A stretch of DNA of 64,000 nucleotides. It comes from an uncultured Christensenellaceae bacterium (GTDB lineage Bacteria > Bacillota > Clostridia > Christensenellales > UMGS416). Below are positions 44,858-52,086 of this stretch, one piece after another; within the stretch, counting starts at the first letter, position 1; the number at the start of each line of letters is the position of its first letter. The notes beneath the pieces were generated by a model. It was not told where the DNA came from. It saw only the letters and a list, made by a program, of their open reading frames with translations, and did no database searches. A program made the translations under genes and the position numbers. The stretch is from the NCBI GenBank assembly GCA_944376795.1, contig CALWDW010000008.1, positions 124,001 to 188,000 of the forward strand. Reading direction: 5' to 3'.

Positions 44858-46678
44858 TCAGGGAAGATCCGTGGCGTCCGGTTCCCAGCCCATGAAGGCG
44901 CGCAGGTCTTCGGTACGCAAGTCCATGCCCCGGTCCTGGGAGGAGCGGTCCGCCAGGGTGACGTACATGGCCCGCTCCTGGGGATTGGCGCCGCCCACCA
45001 GGACGACGTACTGGTCGTCGATGGGGTATGCCCGGATATAAAGTCCGCTGCCGGTTTCCTCATACGCATATCCCTGGAAGTCCTGCCAATCCAGGGCCTC
45101 GCCCCGGCTCTCCGTCAGGGAAAGCAGCGCATCCCAAGTCAGCGGCGCACCGGCCTGCAGGAAGTCGAAAATCTCCAGCCAAAGACCGGCGTCGATGGCC
45201 GCGATGAACTGGTAGGGCTTTTCCACGTAATAGGTGGGATTGCCCTGGGCATCCGGCTCTCCGGCGTAGACATAGTAAATCCTTTCCAGGTTGTTCTCCC
45301 CCGCCTGGATGCGGAGGTAACGGCCGGAAGCATCGGTGGGAAGGTCGCTGGCGCTGAGGCGGCTGCCGCGGTCGGGCAGGAGCGCCATGAGCGCATCCAC
45401 CGTTTCCTTGTCCGCGAGGGTGGTGGTTTCCAGGGGCTGATGGGAACCGTCATAGAGGGTCAGGTAAGCGGGATAGCGGGTGATCCGGGAGATATCTTCC
45501 GCCAGGTAGACCGGGGGAGAGGACTCCTGTACCGTGGTGTAGCCGACCTGGATCCAGTCGCCGGGGGCCAGCTCAGGCAGGACGGCGTCCTCCGACCAAG
45601 CGATATAAACCGTTTCTTCTCCGGCTTCGTCGGATCGGACCGCTTCCAGCCGATCCTCCAGGACGGCGCGCACCTGCACATCCAGGACGGCGAGGACCTG
45701 GGAGTCATCAGGAACCGGCGCGGCCGCCGGAGGATTCCCGAGGGCCAGAAAGGCGGCGGCGGCGGCCGCCGCCGCTGCCAGGGCAACCCCCCAGAAAACC
45801 GGCCGGCGGTAGCGGAGAATGCGCCGGATACGCGCCGGGATGCCGCCCTCCCCAAAGGCCAGTCCGGCGGAAGCCAGACCCCGGCCGGGACCTGCCAGGC
45901 GAAGCAGGGACTGGCTGTAGTCGGCACGGCGTTCCGGCCCCAGGGAGCGGAGTACCGCCTCATCGCAGTCCATCTCCATGTCGCGGCTCATCAGCGCCAG
46001 TGCCCACCACAGCAGTGGATTGAACCAATGGACGGACAGGGCAAAGAAGGCTGCGAGCTTGATCCAGGGATCATGACGGCGGATATGGGCCTGTTCGTGG
46101 AGAAGGATAAAGCCGCGGTCTTCGGGGTCGAGGTCCAGGGGCAGGTAGATCCGATGGCGCCAGACACCCAGTACGAAGGGAGAGGCAATGCGGTCGGTCT
46201 CATAGACCGCGCCGCCGGTGTGCACCGCCGTGGAGACCCTATGCCGCAGCCGCAGGAAGGATCCCAGACCGTACAGCAGCATCCCGGCCGCGCCTCCCAG
46301 CCAAAGGAAGCCCGCTATGCGCCACAACGTCTGCATCGGAGCCGCAGCCTGTTCGGCGCCGTCGGGCTGGGTGACGGGGGACGGCTCCTGCGCGTCGTGG
46401 GTCTCCCGGGGCGCCTCGGACACGGCGGCGCTGGAAATATACTCCATGCGGCCATCCACCGGCGCCGGCGCCTGCCATGCGGGGAGGCCGCCTCCGAGGA
46501 AGGACAGCGGGAGGGAGAAGGATACCGGACAGAGCATGCGAAAGAGCAGCACCAGCCAAAGAACGCGGGTCAGGATCTTGGGCGACCTTTTGAGCGCCAG
46601 GCGCAGCAGCAGGATCCAGAGCAGAATCCACGAAGCGGTAATGCTCATGTTCAGTACGGTGACAAATAAACCCTCCAT
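44858..46678 (-). CDS. BlaR1/MecR1-family M56 metallopeptidase
   Basis: Membrane sensor-peptidase of 606 residues. Four N-terminal/central membrane segments (about 10-28, 38-58, 115-135, 300-320) surround the cytosolic zinc protease motif HEQAHIRRHDPW (HExxH, about residue 194) and EMDCDEAVLRSLG. After the last membrane segment comes a long outside region without the penicillin-binding SxxK/SDN motifs, so it does not sense beta-lactams the BlaR1 way. ATG directly abuts the BlaI stop (one shared base). In known systems such a peptidase cleaves the partner repressor. Confidence 0.88.
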   Translation of the reverse strand: MEGLFVTVLNMSITASWILLWILLLRLALKRSPKILTRVLWLVLLFRMLCPVSFSLPLSFLGGGLPAWQAPAPVDGRMEYISSAAVSEAPRETHDAQEPSPVTQPDGAEQAAAPMQTLWRIAGFLWLGGAAGMLLYGLGSFLRLRHRVSTAVHTGGAVYETDRIASPFVLGVWRHRIYLPLDLDPEDRGFILLHEQAHIRRHDPWIKLAAFFALSVHWFNPLLWWALALMSRDMEMDCDEAVLRSLGPERRADYSQSLLRLAGPGRGLASAGLAFGEGGIPARIRRILRYRRPVFWGVALAAAAAAAAAFLALGNPPAAAPVPDDSQVLAVLDVQVRAVLEDRLEAVRSDEAGEETVYIAWSEDAVLPELAPGDWIQVGYTTVQESSPPVYLAEDISRITRYPAYLTLYDGSHQPLETTTLADKETVDALMALLPDRGSRLSASDLPTDASGRYLRIQAGENNLERIYYVYAGEPDAQGNPTYYVEKPYQFIAAIDAGLWLEIFDFLQAGAPLTWDALLSLTESRGEALDWQDFQGYAYEETGSGLYIRAYPIDDQYVVLVGGANPQERAMYVTLADRSSQDRGMDLRTEDLRAFMGWEPDATDLP

Positions 46679-47046
46679 TAGGATTCCTCCCTCCGGTGGG
46701 CGTCAATCAGCGCCTGCAGCTCCTGGGCTTCACTGGGAGAGAGGGTCTTTCCGCCGCCCAGGAAGGCCGCCACAAACTGGGGCAGGGATCCGCCGAAGCT
46801 GCGCTCCAACACGGCGCGGCTTTCGTAGCGCTGGATCTGCTCTTTCCCCACCAGGGAGCGCACTACCGCCGATTCGTTGATGAGGATCCCGCGATTGCAC
46901 AGCTTCTTAAGCACCGTATAGGTGGTGGTACGTTTCCACCCCAGCCTTTCCTGGGCGAGGCGGGCCAGCTCCCCCGAGGGAATGGGTTCCCGTTCCCAAA
47001 CGAGCTGGACCAAGCGGTATTCGGCATCAAAAAGTTTCAAATCCAT
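46678..47046 (-). CDS. BlaI/MecI-family repressor
   Basis: Winged-helix repressor of 122 residues: DAEYRLVQLVWEREPIPSGELARL, then WKRTTTYTVLKKLCNRGIL (recognition helix) and a C-terminal dimer helix. GGAG is 9 bases before ATG 47046, better than the ATG three codons upstream that abuts it. Two tandem 18-base palindromes overlap its promoter, so it represses itself and the peptidase gene it overlaps by one base. Confidence 0.93.
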   Translation of the reverse strand: MDLKLFDAEYRLVQLVWEREPIPSGELARLAQERLGWKRTTTYTVLKKLCNRGILINESAVVRSLVGKEQIQRYESRAVLERSFGGSLPQFVAAFLGGGKTLSPSEAQELQALIDAHRREES

Positions 47047-47059
47047 TCCGGCCATCTCC

Positions 47060-47077
47060 AGTCTATTATGATAGACT
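47060..47077. promoter_or_regulatory. BlaI-type operator 1
   Basis: AGTCTATTATGATAGACT: 7-base inverted arms AGTCTAT/ATAGACT around TATG, just upstream of the repressor start. Confidence 0.75.
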
Positions 47078-47078
47078 C

Positions 47079-47107
47079 AGTCTATCACGATAGACTCGCG
47101 GCGTCAA
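47079..47107 (-). promoter_or_regulatory. Promoter of the BlaI/BlaR1 pair with operator 2
   Basis: Minus strand TTGACG (47107-47102), 17 bases, TAGACT (47084-47079). The second palindrome AGTCTATCACGATAGACT (47079-47096) covers the -10 and most of the spacer, so a bound repressor would block polymerase. Confidence 0.75.
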
Positions 47108-47122
47108 GCCCTTGGATGCAGC

Positions 47123-47404
47123 TTACAGAGGATAGCGCGCCAGAATGCTCTTCAGCGCCGAGGCGCTGCTGCTGTGACAGCGCTCGATGATGGTGCTTTT
47201 TCCGCGGACTTCAGCCATGGCGCACTGGATCATTTTGTGGGATACGGTGTTGGTAAAAAAGATCATCATATCGGGTTCGCCGATCTGCCGGCGCAAGGCG
47301 GCTTGCATCCGGGTGAAGACCTTGGCCCGATGCCCGTGGGCACGGCACAGGGCGCGGTACTGGCACTCCATGCATTCGTTGCCGCCAATGATTACAATGC
47401 TCAT
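47123..47404 (-). CDS. DUF2325-family protein
   Basis: Protein of 93 residues with a Rossmann-like start MSIVIIGGN, two cysteines in ECMECQYRALC and the closing K-S-T-I-I-E-R-C-H-S-S-S block; the pattern fits DUF2325 proteins, often found near metal and redox genes. AGGAGG is 5 bases before ATG 47404. An 18-base palindrome lies about 60 bases upstream. Function unknown. Confidence 0.78.
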   Translation of the reverse strand: MSIVIIGGNECMECQYRALCRAHGHRAKVFTRMQAALRRQIGEPDMMIFFTNTVSHKMIQCAMAEVRGKSTIIERCHSSSASALKSILARYPL

Positions 47405-47462
47405 CACAACCTCCTCAACGTAAGAAAAGGGGACCTGACATATGTGTTGGGGTCTTTACTGG

Positions 47463-47480
47463 AGTTAGTTAAAACTAACT
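47463..47480. promoter_or_regulatory. 18-base palindrome upstream of the DUF2325 gene
   Basis: AGTTAGTTAAAACTAACT: 8-base perfect arms around AA. The shape recalls operators of DtxR/MntR-type iron or manganese repressors; the identity of the binding protein is inference. Confidence 0.55.
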
Positions 47481-47495
47481 ACACGGCAAAAATAA

Positions 47496-47547
47496 CATGC
47501 CCGCCGCCGTCTGTCAAGCCCCTGGGGGAAAAACGGCGGAGGGCATG
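47496..47547 (-). terminator. Terminator of the HD-domain gene
   Basis: Nested stem: CATGCCC/GGGCATG (47496-47502, 47541-47547) and GCCGCCGT/ACGGCGG within; followed on the minus strand by TTATTTTT. Confidence 0.7.
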
Positions 47548-47560
47548 CCTGCCGGCAGGG

Positions 47561-48136
47561 CTATTCGGCCATTTGGTCGGCGATGGCGGCCTCACAGGCC
47601 TTCATGGCCGCCAGGGTACGCTCCAGCAGGGTGTCCAGCTCCCACCCCAGCATGTCCGCACCGCTGCGGATGACGTCCCGGGAACAGCCGGCCGCGAACT
47701 TTTTGTCCTTAAACTTCTTTTTGAGGCTGGAGAGCTCCATATCCTGCACGCTCTTGGAGGGGCGCATAAGGGCGGCGGCGCTGATCAGCCCGGTGAGCTC
47801 ATCCACCGCGTAGAGTACCTTCTCCATCTCGTGCTCGGGCGCCGTGTTCCCGGCCAGCCCGTAGCCATGGCTGCACACCGCGTGGATCAGCGCCTCGGAG
47901 GCGCCGGCGTCCCGGAGAATGTCCGCCGCCTTGACGCAGTGTTCCTGGGGATAGCGCTCATAATCGATGTCGTGGAGCAGCCCTGCCTGGCTCCAGAAGG
48001 CCTCTTCCGCACCGTAGCCAAGCTCCCGGGCGAACCAGCCCATGACGGCCTCCACCGTCAGGGCATGCTGAATGTGAAAACTTTCAGTATTGTATTGCCG
48101 CAGCAGCTTTAGAGCGGCTTCGCGGTTGGTATCCAT
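47561..48136 (-). CDS. HD-domain hydrolase
   Basis: Protein of 191 residues with an HD phosphohydrolase core: HIQHALTVEAVM (first His), GLLHDIDYERYPQEHC (HD pair) and CSHGYG further on, then a basic KKKFKDKKFAAG stretch typical of the clostridial HDIG-like group. GGAGGGAAC precedes the ATG. Possible substrates are nucleotides or phosphate esters; not determinable. Confidence 0.88.
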   Translation of the reverse strand: MDTNREAALKLLRQYNTESFHIQHALTVEAVMGWFARELGYGAEEAFWSQAGLLHDIDYERYPQEHCVKAADILRDAGASEALIHAVCSHGYGLAGNTAPEHEMEKVLYAVDELTGLISAAALMRPSKSVQDMELSSLKKKFKDKKFAAGCSRDVIRSGADMLGWELDTLLERTLAAMKACEAAIADQMAE

Positions 48137-48168
48137 GTGTTCCCTCCGTTCTATGCAAGCTATGCTCT

Positions 48169-48197
48169 ATTCTGCTCCAGCGCGTCCCGTTTGTCAA
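48169..48197 (-). promoter_or_regulatory. Promoter of the HD-domain gene
   Basis: Minus strand TTGACA (48197-48192), 17 bases, CAGAAT (48174-48169), about 32 bases before the start. Confidence 0.65.
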
Positions 48198-48331
48198 GGA
48201 CGGTTCCTGGGGCTTTCGAAGAAGGAAAACCTTGCGTACCCTCGAATTGATACAGTAAAGGCCCAGGAATATGGAGGACAGCGCGTCCCGCCGGCTTGCC
48301 CGGATTTCCGGCTGCGTAAAGGAGGATGACC

Positions 48332-49786
48332 ATGCGCATCTTGTTTGTTGACATCGATACCCTGCGTCCCGATCATATGAGCTGCTACGGCTATCAGCGC
48401 CGCACCACGCCCAACCTCGACCGGATCGCCCGGGAGGGGGTCCGCTTCACCAATTATTATTGCTCCGACGCGCCCTGCCTGCCCTCTCGGGCGGCGCTGG
48501 TCAGCGGTATGTTCGGCATCCGCAACGGCGCTGTGGGTCACGGCGGCACCGCAGGCGACCGCAAGCTCACCGGAGCCACCCGTGACTTTAAGGATCCGGT
48601 GGATGTGGGGAATTTCCACAATATTTTCCGCCGGGCAGGGCTGTACACCGTCTCGGTCTCGACCTTCCCTGAGCGCCACTCCTCCATGTGGTTCAGCGCC
48701 GGGTTTAACGAGACCTACAACGTGGGGAAGTCCGGCAATGAGTCGGGGGAGGAGGTCCTGCCCTATGCCCTGGACTGGCTGCGCCGGAACCGGGACCGCA
48801 GCGATTGGTTCCTTCACTTCCACATCTGGGATCCCCACACGCCCTACCGGGCGCCCCTCTCCTTTGGCGAACCTTTTGCCCAGGATCCGCTCCCGGATTG
48901 GATTACCCCTGAGGTGCTCCAGCAGCACATTCACCACACCGGCCCCCATTCCATCAGCGAGATCAACATGTTTGACGACGCGGAGAACCCCGCAACCCCC
49001 CGGCATCCGGGGAAGGCAACCGACATGGCGGGCCTGCGCCGGATCATCGACGGGTACGACACCGGCGTACTCTATGCCGACTTCATTGTAGGCAAGCTCT
49101 TCCAGGAACTGGAGGATCAGGGAATCTATGACGATACCTACATCATCGTGACCTCGGACCACGGGGAAAATCTGGGCGAGCTGGGCCTGTATGCCGAGCA
49201 CGGCACCGCCGATGGCATCACCTGCCGGATCCCCATGCTGATCAAGGGGCCGGGCATCCGGGCCGGGCATGTGGATGGAGACCTGCATTACAGCCTGGAC
49301 GCCTGTCCCACGGCGGCGCAGCTGCTGGGGGTCGCCGCCAATCCCCAATGGGATGGCGTCAGCTATGCCCCCGCCTTGACCGAGGGGGCCTCCTGCGGAC
49401 GGGATCACCTGATCCTCTCCCAGATGGCCCACGTGTGCCAGCGTTCGGTGCGTTTTGACGACTATATCTACATCCGTACCTACCACTGCGGTTTCCATCT
49501 CTTTGATAAGGAGATGCTCTTCAACCTCAAGGAGGATCCCCATGAGCAGCACAACCTGGCAGCCCAGCATCCCGAGCTCTGCCAGAAGGCGGCGGCCATG
49601 CTTCTGGATTGGCATGACGAAGCCATGATGAAGAATGGCGACGGGGTGGATCCCATGTGGACCGTACTCAAGGAGGGAGGGCCTTTCCACACCTGGGGCG
49701 CCCTGCCCGCCTACATCGAGCGCCTGGAGAAAACCGGCCGTGCCGACGGCGCCCAAAAGCTGCGGGAGAAGTACCTGAAATCCTAG
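48332..49786 (+). CDS. Sulfatase, Cys-type
   Basis: Alkaline-phosphatase-superfamily sulfatase of 484 residues without signal peptide, so it works inside the cell. FVDIDTLRPDHMSCYGY provides the first metal Asp residues; DAPCLPSRAALVSG (about residues 47-60) carries the C-x-P-S-R signature whose Cys must be changed to formylglycine; TSDHGENLGE gives the other metal ligands. The maturing enzyme (anSME radical-SAM) is not in this window. Start 48332 is 6 bases after AAAGGAGG; ATG 48326 abuts that site. Substrate unknown. Divergent from the HD gene; strong terminator behind. Confidence 0.92.
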   Translation: MRILFVDIDTLRPDHMSCYGYQRRTTPNLDRIAREGVRFTNYYCSDAPCLPSRAALVSGMFGIRNGAVGHGGTAGDRKLTGATRDFKDPVDVGNFHNIFRRAGLYTVSVSTFPERHSSMWFSAGFNETYNVGKSGNESGEEVLPYALDWLRRNRDRSDWFLHFHIWDPHTPYRAPLSFGEPFAQDPLPDWITPEVLQQHIHHTGPHSISEINMFDDAENPATPRHPGKATDMAGLRRIIDGYDTGVLYADFIVGKLFQELEDQGIYDDTYIIVTSDHGENLGELGLYAEHGTADGITCRIPMLIKGPGIRAGHVDGDLHYSLDACPTAAQLLGVAANPQWDGVSYAPALTEGASCGRDHLILSQMAHVCQRSVRFDDYIYIRTYHCGFHLFDKEMLFNLKEDPHEQHNLAAQHPELCQKAAAMLLDWHDEAMMKNGDGVDPMWTVLKEGGPFHTWGALPAYIERLEKTGRADGAQKLREKYLKS

Positions 49787-49815
49787 GCTCTGCCTCCGGG
49801 AAGGGCGGCGGATTC

Positions 49816-49851
49816 CCTCGGGCCGGCTGCGGCCGGCCCGAGGTCTTTTTT
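49816..49851 (+). terminator. Terminator of the sulfatase gene
   Basis: CCTCGGGCCGGC (49816-49827) pairs perfectly with GCCGGCCCGAGG (49832-49843), followed by TCTTTTTT. Confidence 0.92.
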
Positions 49852-49866
49852 CGTACGCCCGCCTCT

Positions 49867-49874
49867 GGTATAAT
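49867..49874 (+). promoter_or_regulatory. Extended -10 for the zinc-ribbon gene
   Basis: TGG-TATAAT with a perfect -10 at 49869-49874; the -35 position falls in the T-run of the preceding terminator. Confidence 0.6.
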
Positions 49875-49910
49875 GGGGACGATGGGATTTGTCGGCAAGG
49901 AGGTTTTGCT

Positions 49911-50498
49911 ATGCCATATTGCATGGATTGCGGCGCGGAAGCGCCTGAGGGAGCGGAGTACTGTATCCACTGCGGCGGCGAAGTGAGAGAGGAGCGTCCC
50001 CACAGCGCGCCGGAGAAGGAATTGGCCCGGCCGCCGGTGCACCGGGAGCCTATGCCGCGGCGGTCTGCGCCCACGGCCGGATCGCGCCCGGCGCCGCGCG
50101 CTTCGGACGCCTACGCGCGGCCACCCCGGCGGGAGGTTCCTGCTGCGGAGCCCTCCGATCGGGCGGCCAGCCGGCCGGTTAAGAGGGAGGCTCTGTCGGT
50201 AGGCGGCTATTTGGGCTCGCTGATCTTAATGTGCCTACCGGTAATCGGCTTGGTGATTACGATTGTCTGGGCCTGCGGCGGCACGTCCCAGCCCAGCCGG
50301 AAGAACCTGGCCCGCGCCTTTTTGCTGTTCTCCGTCATAGCGCTGGTGGTGGCGGTTCTGGCAGGGATCCTGGTGGCCGGCCTCATCGATTACTACTTTG
50401 GGGACCTGATCCGGGAATTCGGCAACCTTTACGGCGCCTTGGGCGGGGCCCAGGGGGCGGGGAGCATTATCGACCTGGTGGGAAGCCTGAACCCGTGA
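49911..50498 (+). CDS. Zinc-ribbon membrane protein
   Basis: Protein of 195 residues: N-terminal zinc ribbon (CMDCG ... YCIHCG), a disordered Arg/Pro-rich linker of about 75 residues, two membrane segments (about 100-120 and 140-165) and a short soluble end. AAGGAGG lies 9 bases before the ATG. Such ribbon-linker-membrane proteins are common in clostridia with no assigned role. Confidence 0.82.
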   Translation: MPYCMDCGAEAPEGAEYCIHCGGEVREERPHSAPEKELARPPVHREPMPRRSAPTAGSRPAPRASDAYARPPRREVPAAEPSDRAASRPVKREALSVGGYLGSLILMCLPVIGLVITIVWACGGTSQPSRKNLARAFLLFSVIALVVAVLAGILVAGLIDYYFGDLIREFGNLYGALGGAQGAGSIIDLVGSLNP

Positions 50499-50579
50499 CA
50501 GGCCGGCAGATTTGCCGCCTCGCGTTAGCTTGAAAAGGATCCGGCGCTGGGTTTGGCCGCCGGGGAAGGGAATATAAGC

Positions 50580-51404
50580 ATGCGTGCACTCTCGATTGGA
50601 AACAGTTTTTCGGATGATGCCCAGGCCTTTGCCCACGCTATTGCCCAGGCCGGCGGGGAGGAACTGGAGGTATGCAATCTCTACATTGGCGGCTGCTCTC
50701 TGCAGACCCATTGGGAGAATGCCCAAAACGGATGGGACCGCTACCAGTATAACCGTAATGGCGAGCCGGTAGGTCTTACCAACCTGGAGACCGGTGTACT
50801 GGATGGCCCTTGGGATGTTGTTACTTTGCAGCAGGCCAGCCATGATTCGGGACGCTACGAGACCTACCAGCCCTACCTGGAGCAGCTGGCGGACTATGTC
50901 CGGGAGCGGGCGCCTGGGGCGCGGCTCATGCTTCACGAGACTTGGGCCTATGCCTGGGACAGCCAGCATCCGGGTTTTGCCGCCTATGGCTGCGATCAGC
51001 GCCGGATGTGGGACCAGGTACATGCCGCCTATGCCAGAGCGGCATTCGAGCTGGGAGGGATTCCGGTCATCCCCTGCGGCACGGCGGTGCAGCGGGCCCG
51101 CCAGGAGCCGGCGTTTGATGAAGCCTATGGGGGAAAATCCCTGTGTCGGGATGGCTTCCACATGCATCTGACGCTGGGAAGGTATCTGCTGGGCGCGGTC
51201 TGGTTTGCCTTCCTGACCGGCAGGAGCGTCTTGGAGAACGGCTTTGTGCCCAAGCTCTACCGCTACGCGGGCCATACGGGAGAGGGAGAACATTTTACTC
51301 CCCGGTTTGCCGAACGGCCGGAGTTTACCCCTACGCCGGAGGAGCTTGCGGTGCTGCGCCGGATTGCCCAGGAGACGGTGGACGAGGCCTTGGGCAGGAA
51401 ATAG
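50580..51404 (+). CDS. SGNH/GDSL-type hydrolase (DUF4886-like)
   Basis: Protein of 274 residues without signal peptide. The nucleophile block reads LSIGNSFSDDA (Gly-Asn-Ser in place of Gly-Asp-Ser), Gly and Asn of blocks II/III are in NLYIGGCS and LQQASHDSG, and the catalytic Asp-x-x-His is in CRDGFHMHLTLGRYLLG. This is the DUF4886 arrangement, probably an ester hydrolase on sugars. AAGGGA 8 bases before ATG 50580 is a moderate site. Confidence 0.83.
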   Translation: MRALSIGNSFSDDAQAFAHAIAQAGGEELEVCNLYIGGCSLQTHWENAQNGWDRYQYNRNGEPVGLTNLETGVLDGPWDVVTLQQASHDSGRYETYQPYLEQLADYVRERAPGARLMLHETWAYAWDSQHPGFAAYGCDQRRMWDQVHAAYARAAFELGGIPVIPCGTAVQRARQEPAFDEAYGGKSLCRDGFHMHLTLGRYLLGAVWFAFLTGRSVLENGFVPKLYRYAGHTGEGEHFTPRFAERPEFTPTPEELAVLRRIAQETVDEALGRK

Positions 51405-51571
51405 ACCGCCCAAAGGAGAAGGTACGGCAAGCTTTTCTTTGAGAGAGAAGATTTCGGAATAAAGGAAGGGAATGGCTGCATGATGATGGCAGCTGTTCCC
51501 TTCCTTATTCAGTCATTTACAAAACGGGGCAGCGTGTACGGCGCGTTTTGCCCGGTGCAAAACAGCAGCGT

Positions 51572-51913
51572 GCGGGGAGAGGAACCTGTTTTCGTCGGGA
51601 TGCGGAGGCCGGACGGAGAAGGGCCGGCTTTGGGCCTGGGGTTCCGGGAGCTTGTCTCCGGGAAAAGCAAGGCATCCGGCAGCGAAGGAAGCGCCTGGTT
51701 CCCCCTCTGCCCTTCCCCTTAAAGTTTGGGAAGGGAGGGGGCGCGGGGAGAGGAACCTGTTTTCGTCGGGATGCGGAGGCCGGACGAGGAAGGCCCGGCT
51801 TTGGGCCTGGGGTTCTGGGAGCTTGTCTCCGGGAAAAGCAAGGCATCCGGCAGCGAAGGAAGCGCCTGGTTCCCCCTCTGTCCTTCCCCTTAAAGTTTGG
51901 GAAGGGAGGGGGT
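51572..51913. repeat. 171-base tandem direct repeat, two copies
   Basis: Copy 1 at 51572-51742 and copy 2 at 51743-51913 have an exact 171-base period and differ at about six positions by eye (96 % identity). Each copy runs from GCGGGGAGAGGAACCTG to AAAGTTTGGGAAGGGAGGGG. The sequence after 51914 begins a third, diverged copy. Confidence 0.9.
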
Positions 51914-51955
51914 GCGGGGGAGGGAAACCTTTCTCAAAAGGTTTCCCTCCCCCGC
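51914..51955. repeat. 19-bp perfect hairpin at the repeat end
   Basis: Arms 51914-51932 and 51937-51955 are perfectly complementary around CTCA; core GGGAAACCTTT/AAAGGTTTCCC. No U-run on either side, so not a normal terminator; it resembles repetitive extragenic palindromes. Confidence 0.85.
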
Positions 51956-52086
51956 AGGAACCCACAAAAACTTTCAGGATGGGCATGGGACGTGGACGTG
52001 GGTCTCCATAGCCGGTGCAATTGCGTCCATAGACATGCCTTGAATTCCAGCCTATAATTAAAGAAAACACAAAAGGAGATCGGAGC

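Larger units (their letters stand above)
51405..52086. other. Long spacer filled by repeats
   Basis: Nearly 700 bases without a credible gene. The middle is two tandem copies of a 171-base unit plus the start of a third, ending in a 19-bp perfect hairpin. Frames are open on both strands here only because the repeat lacks stops; none has a ribosome site. The last 120 bases lead into the GH140-like gene. Confidence 0.7.
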
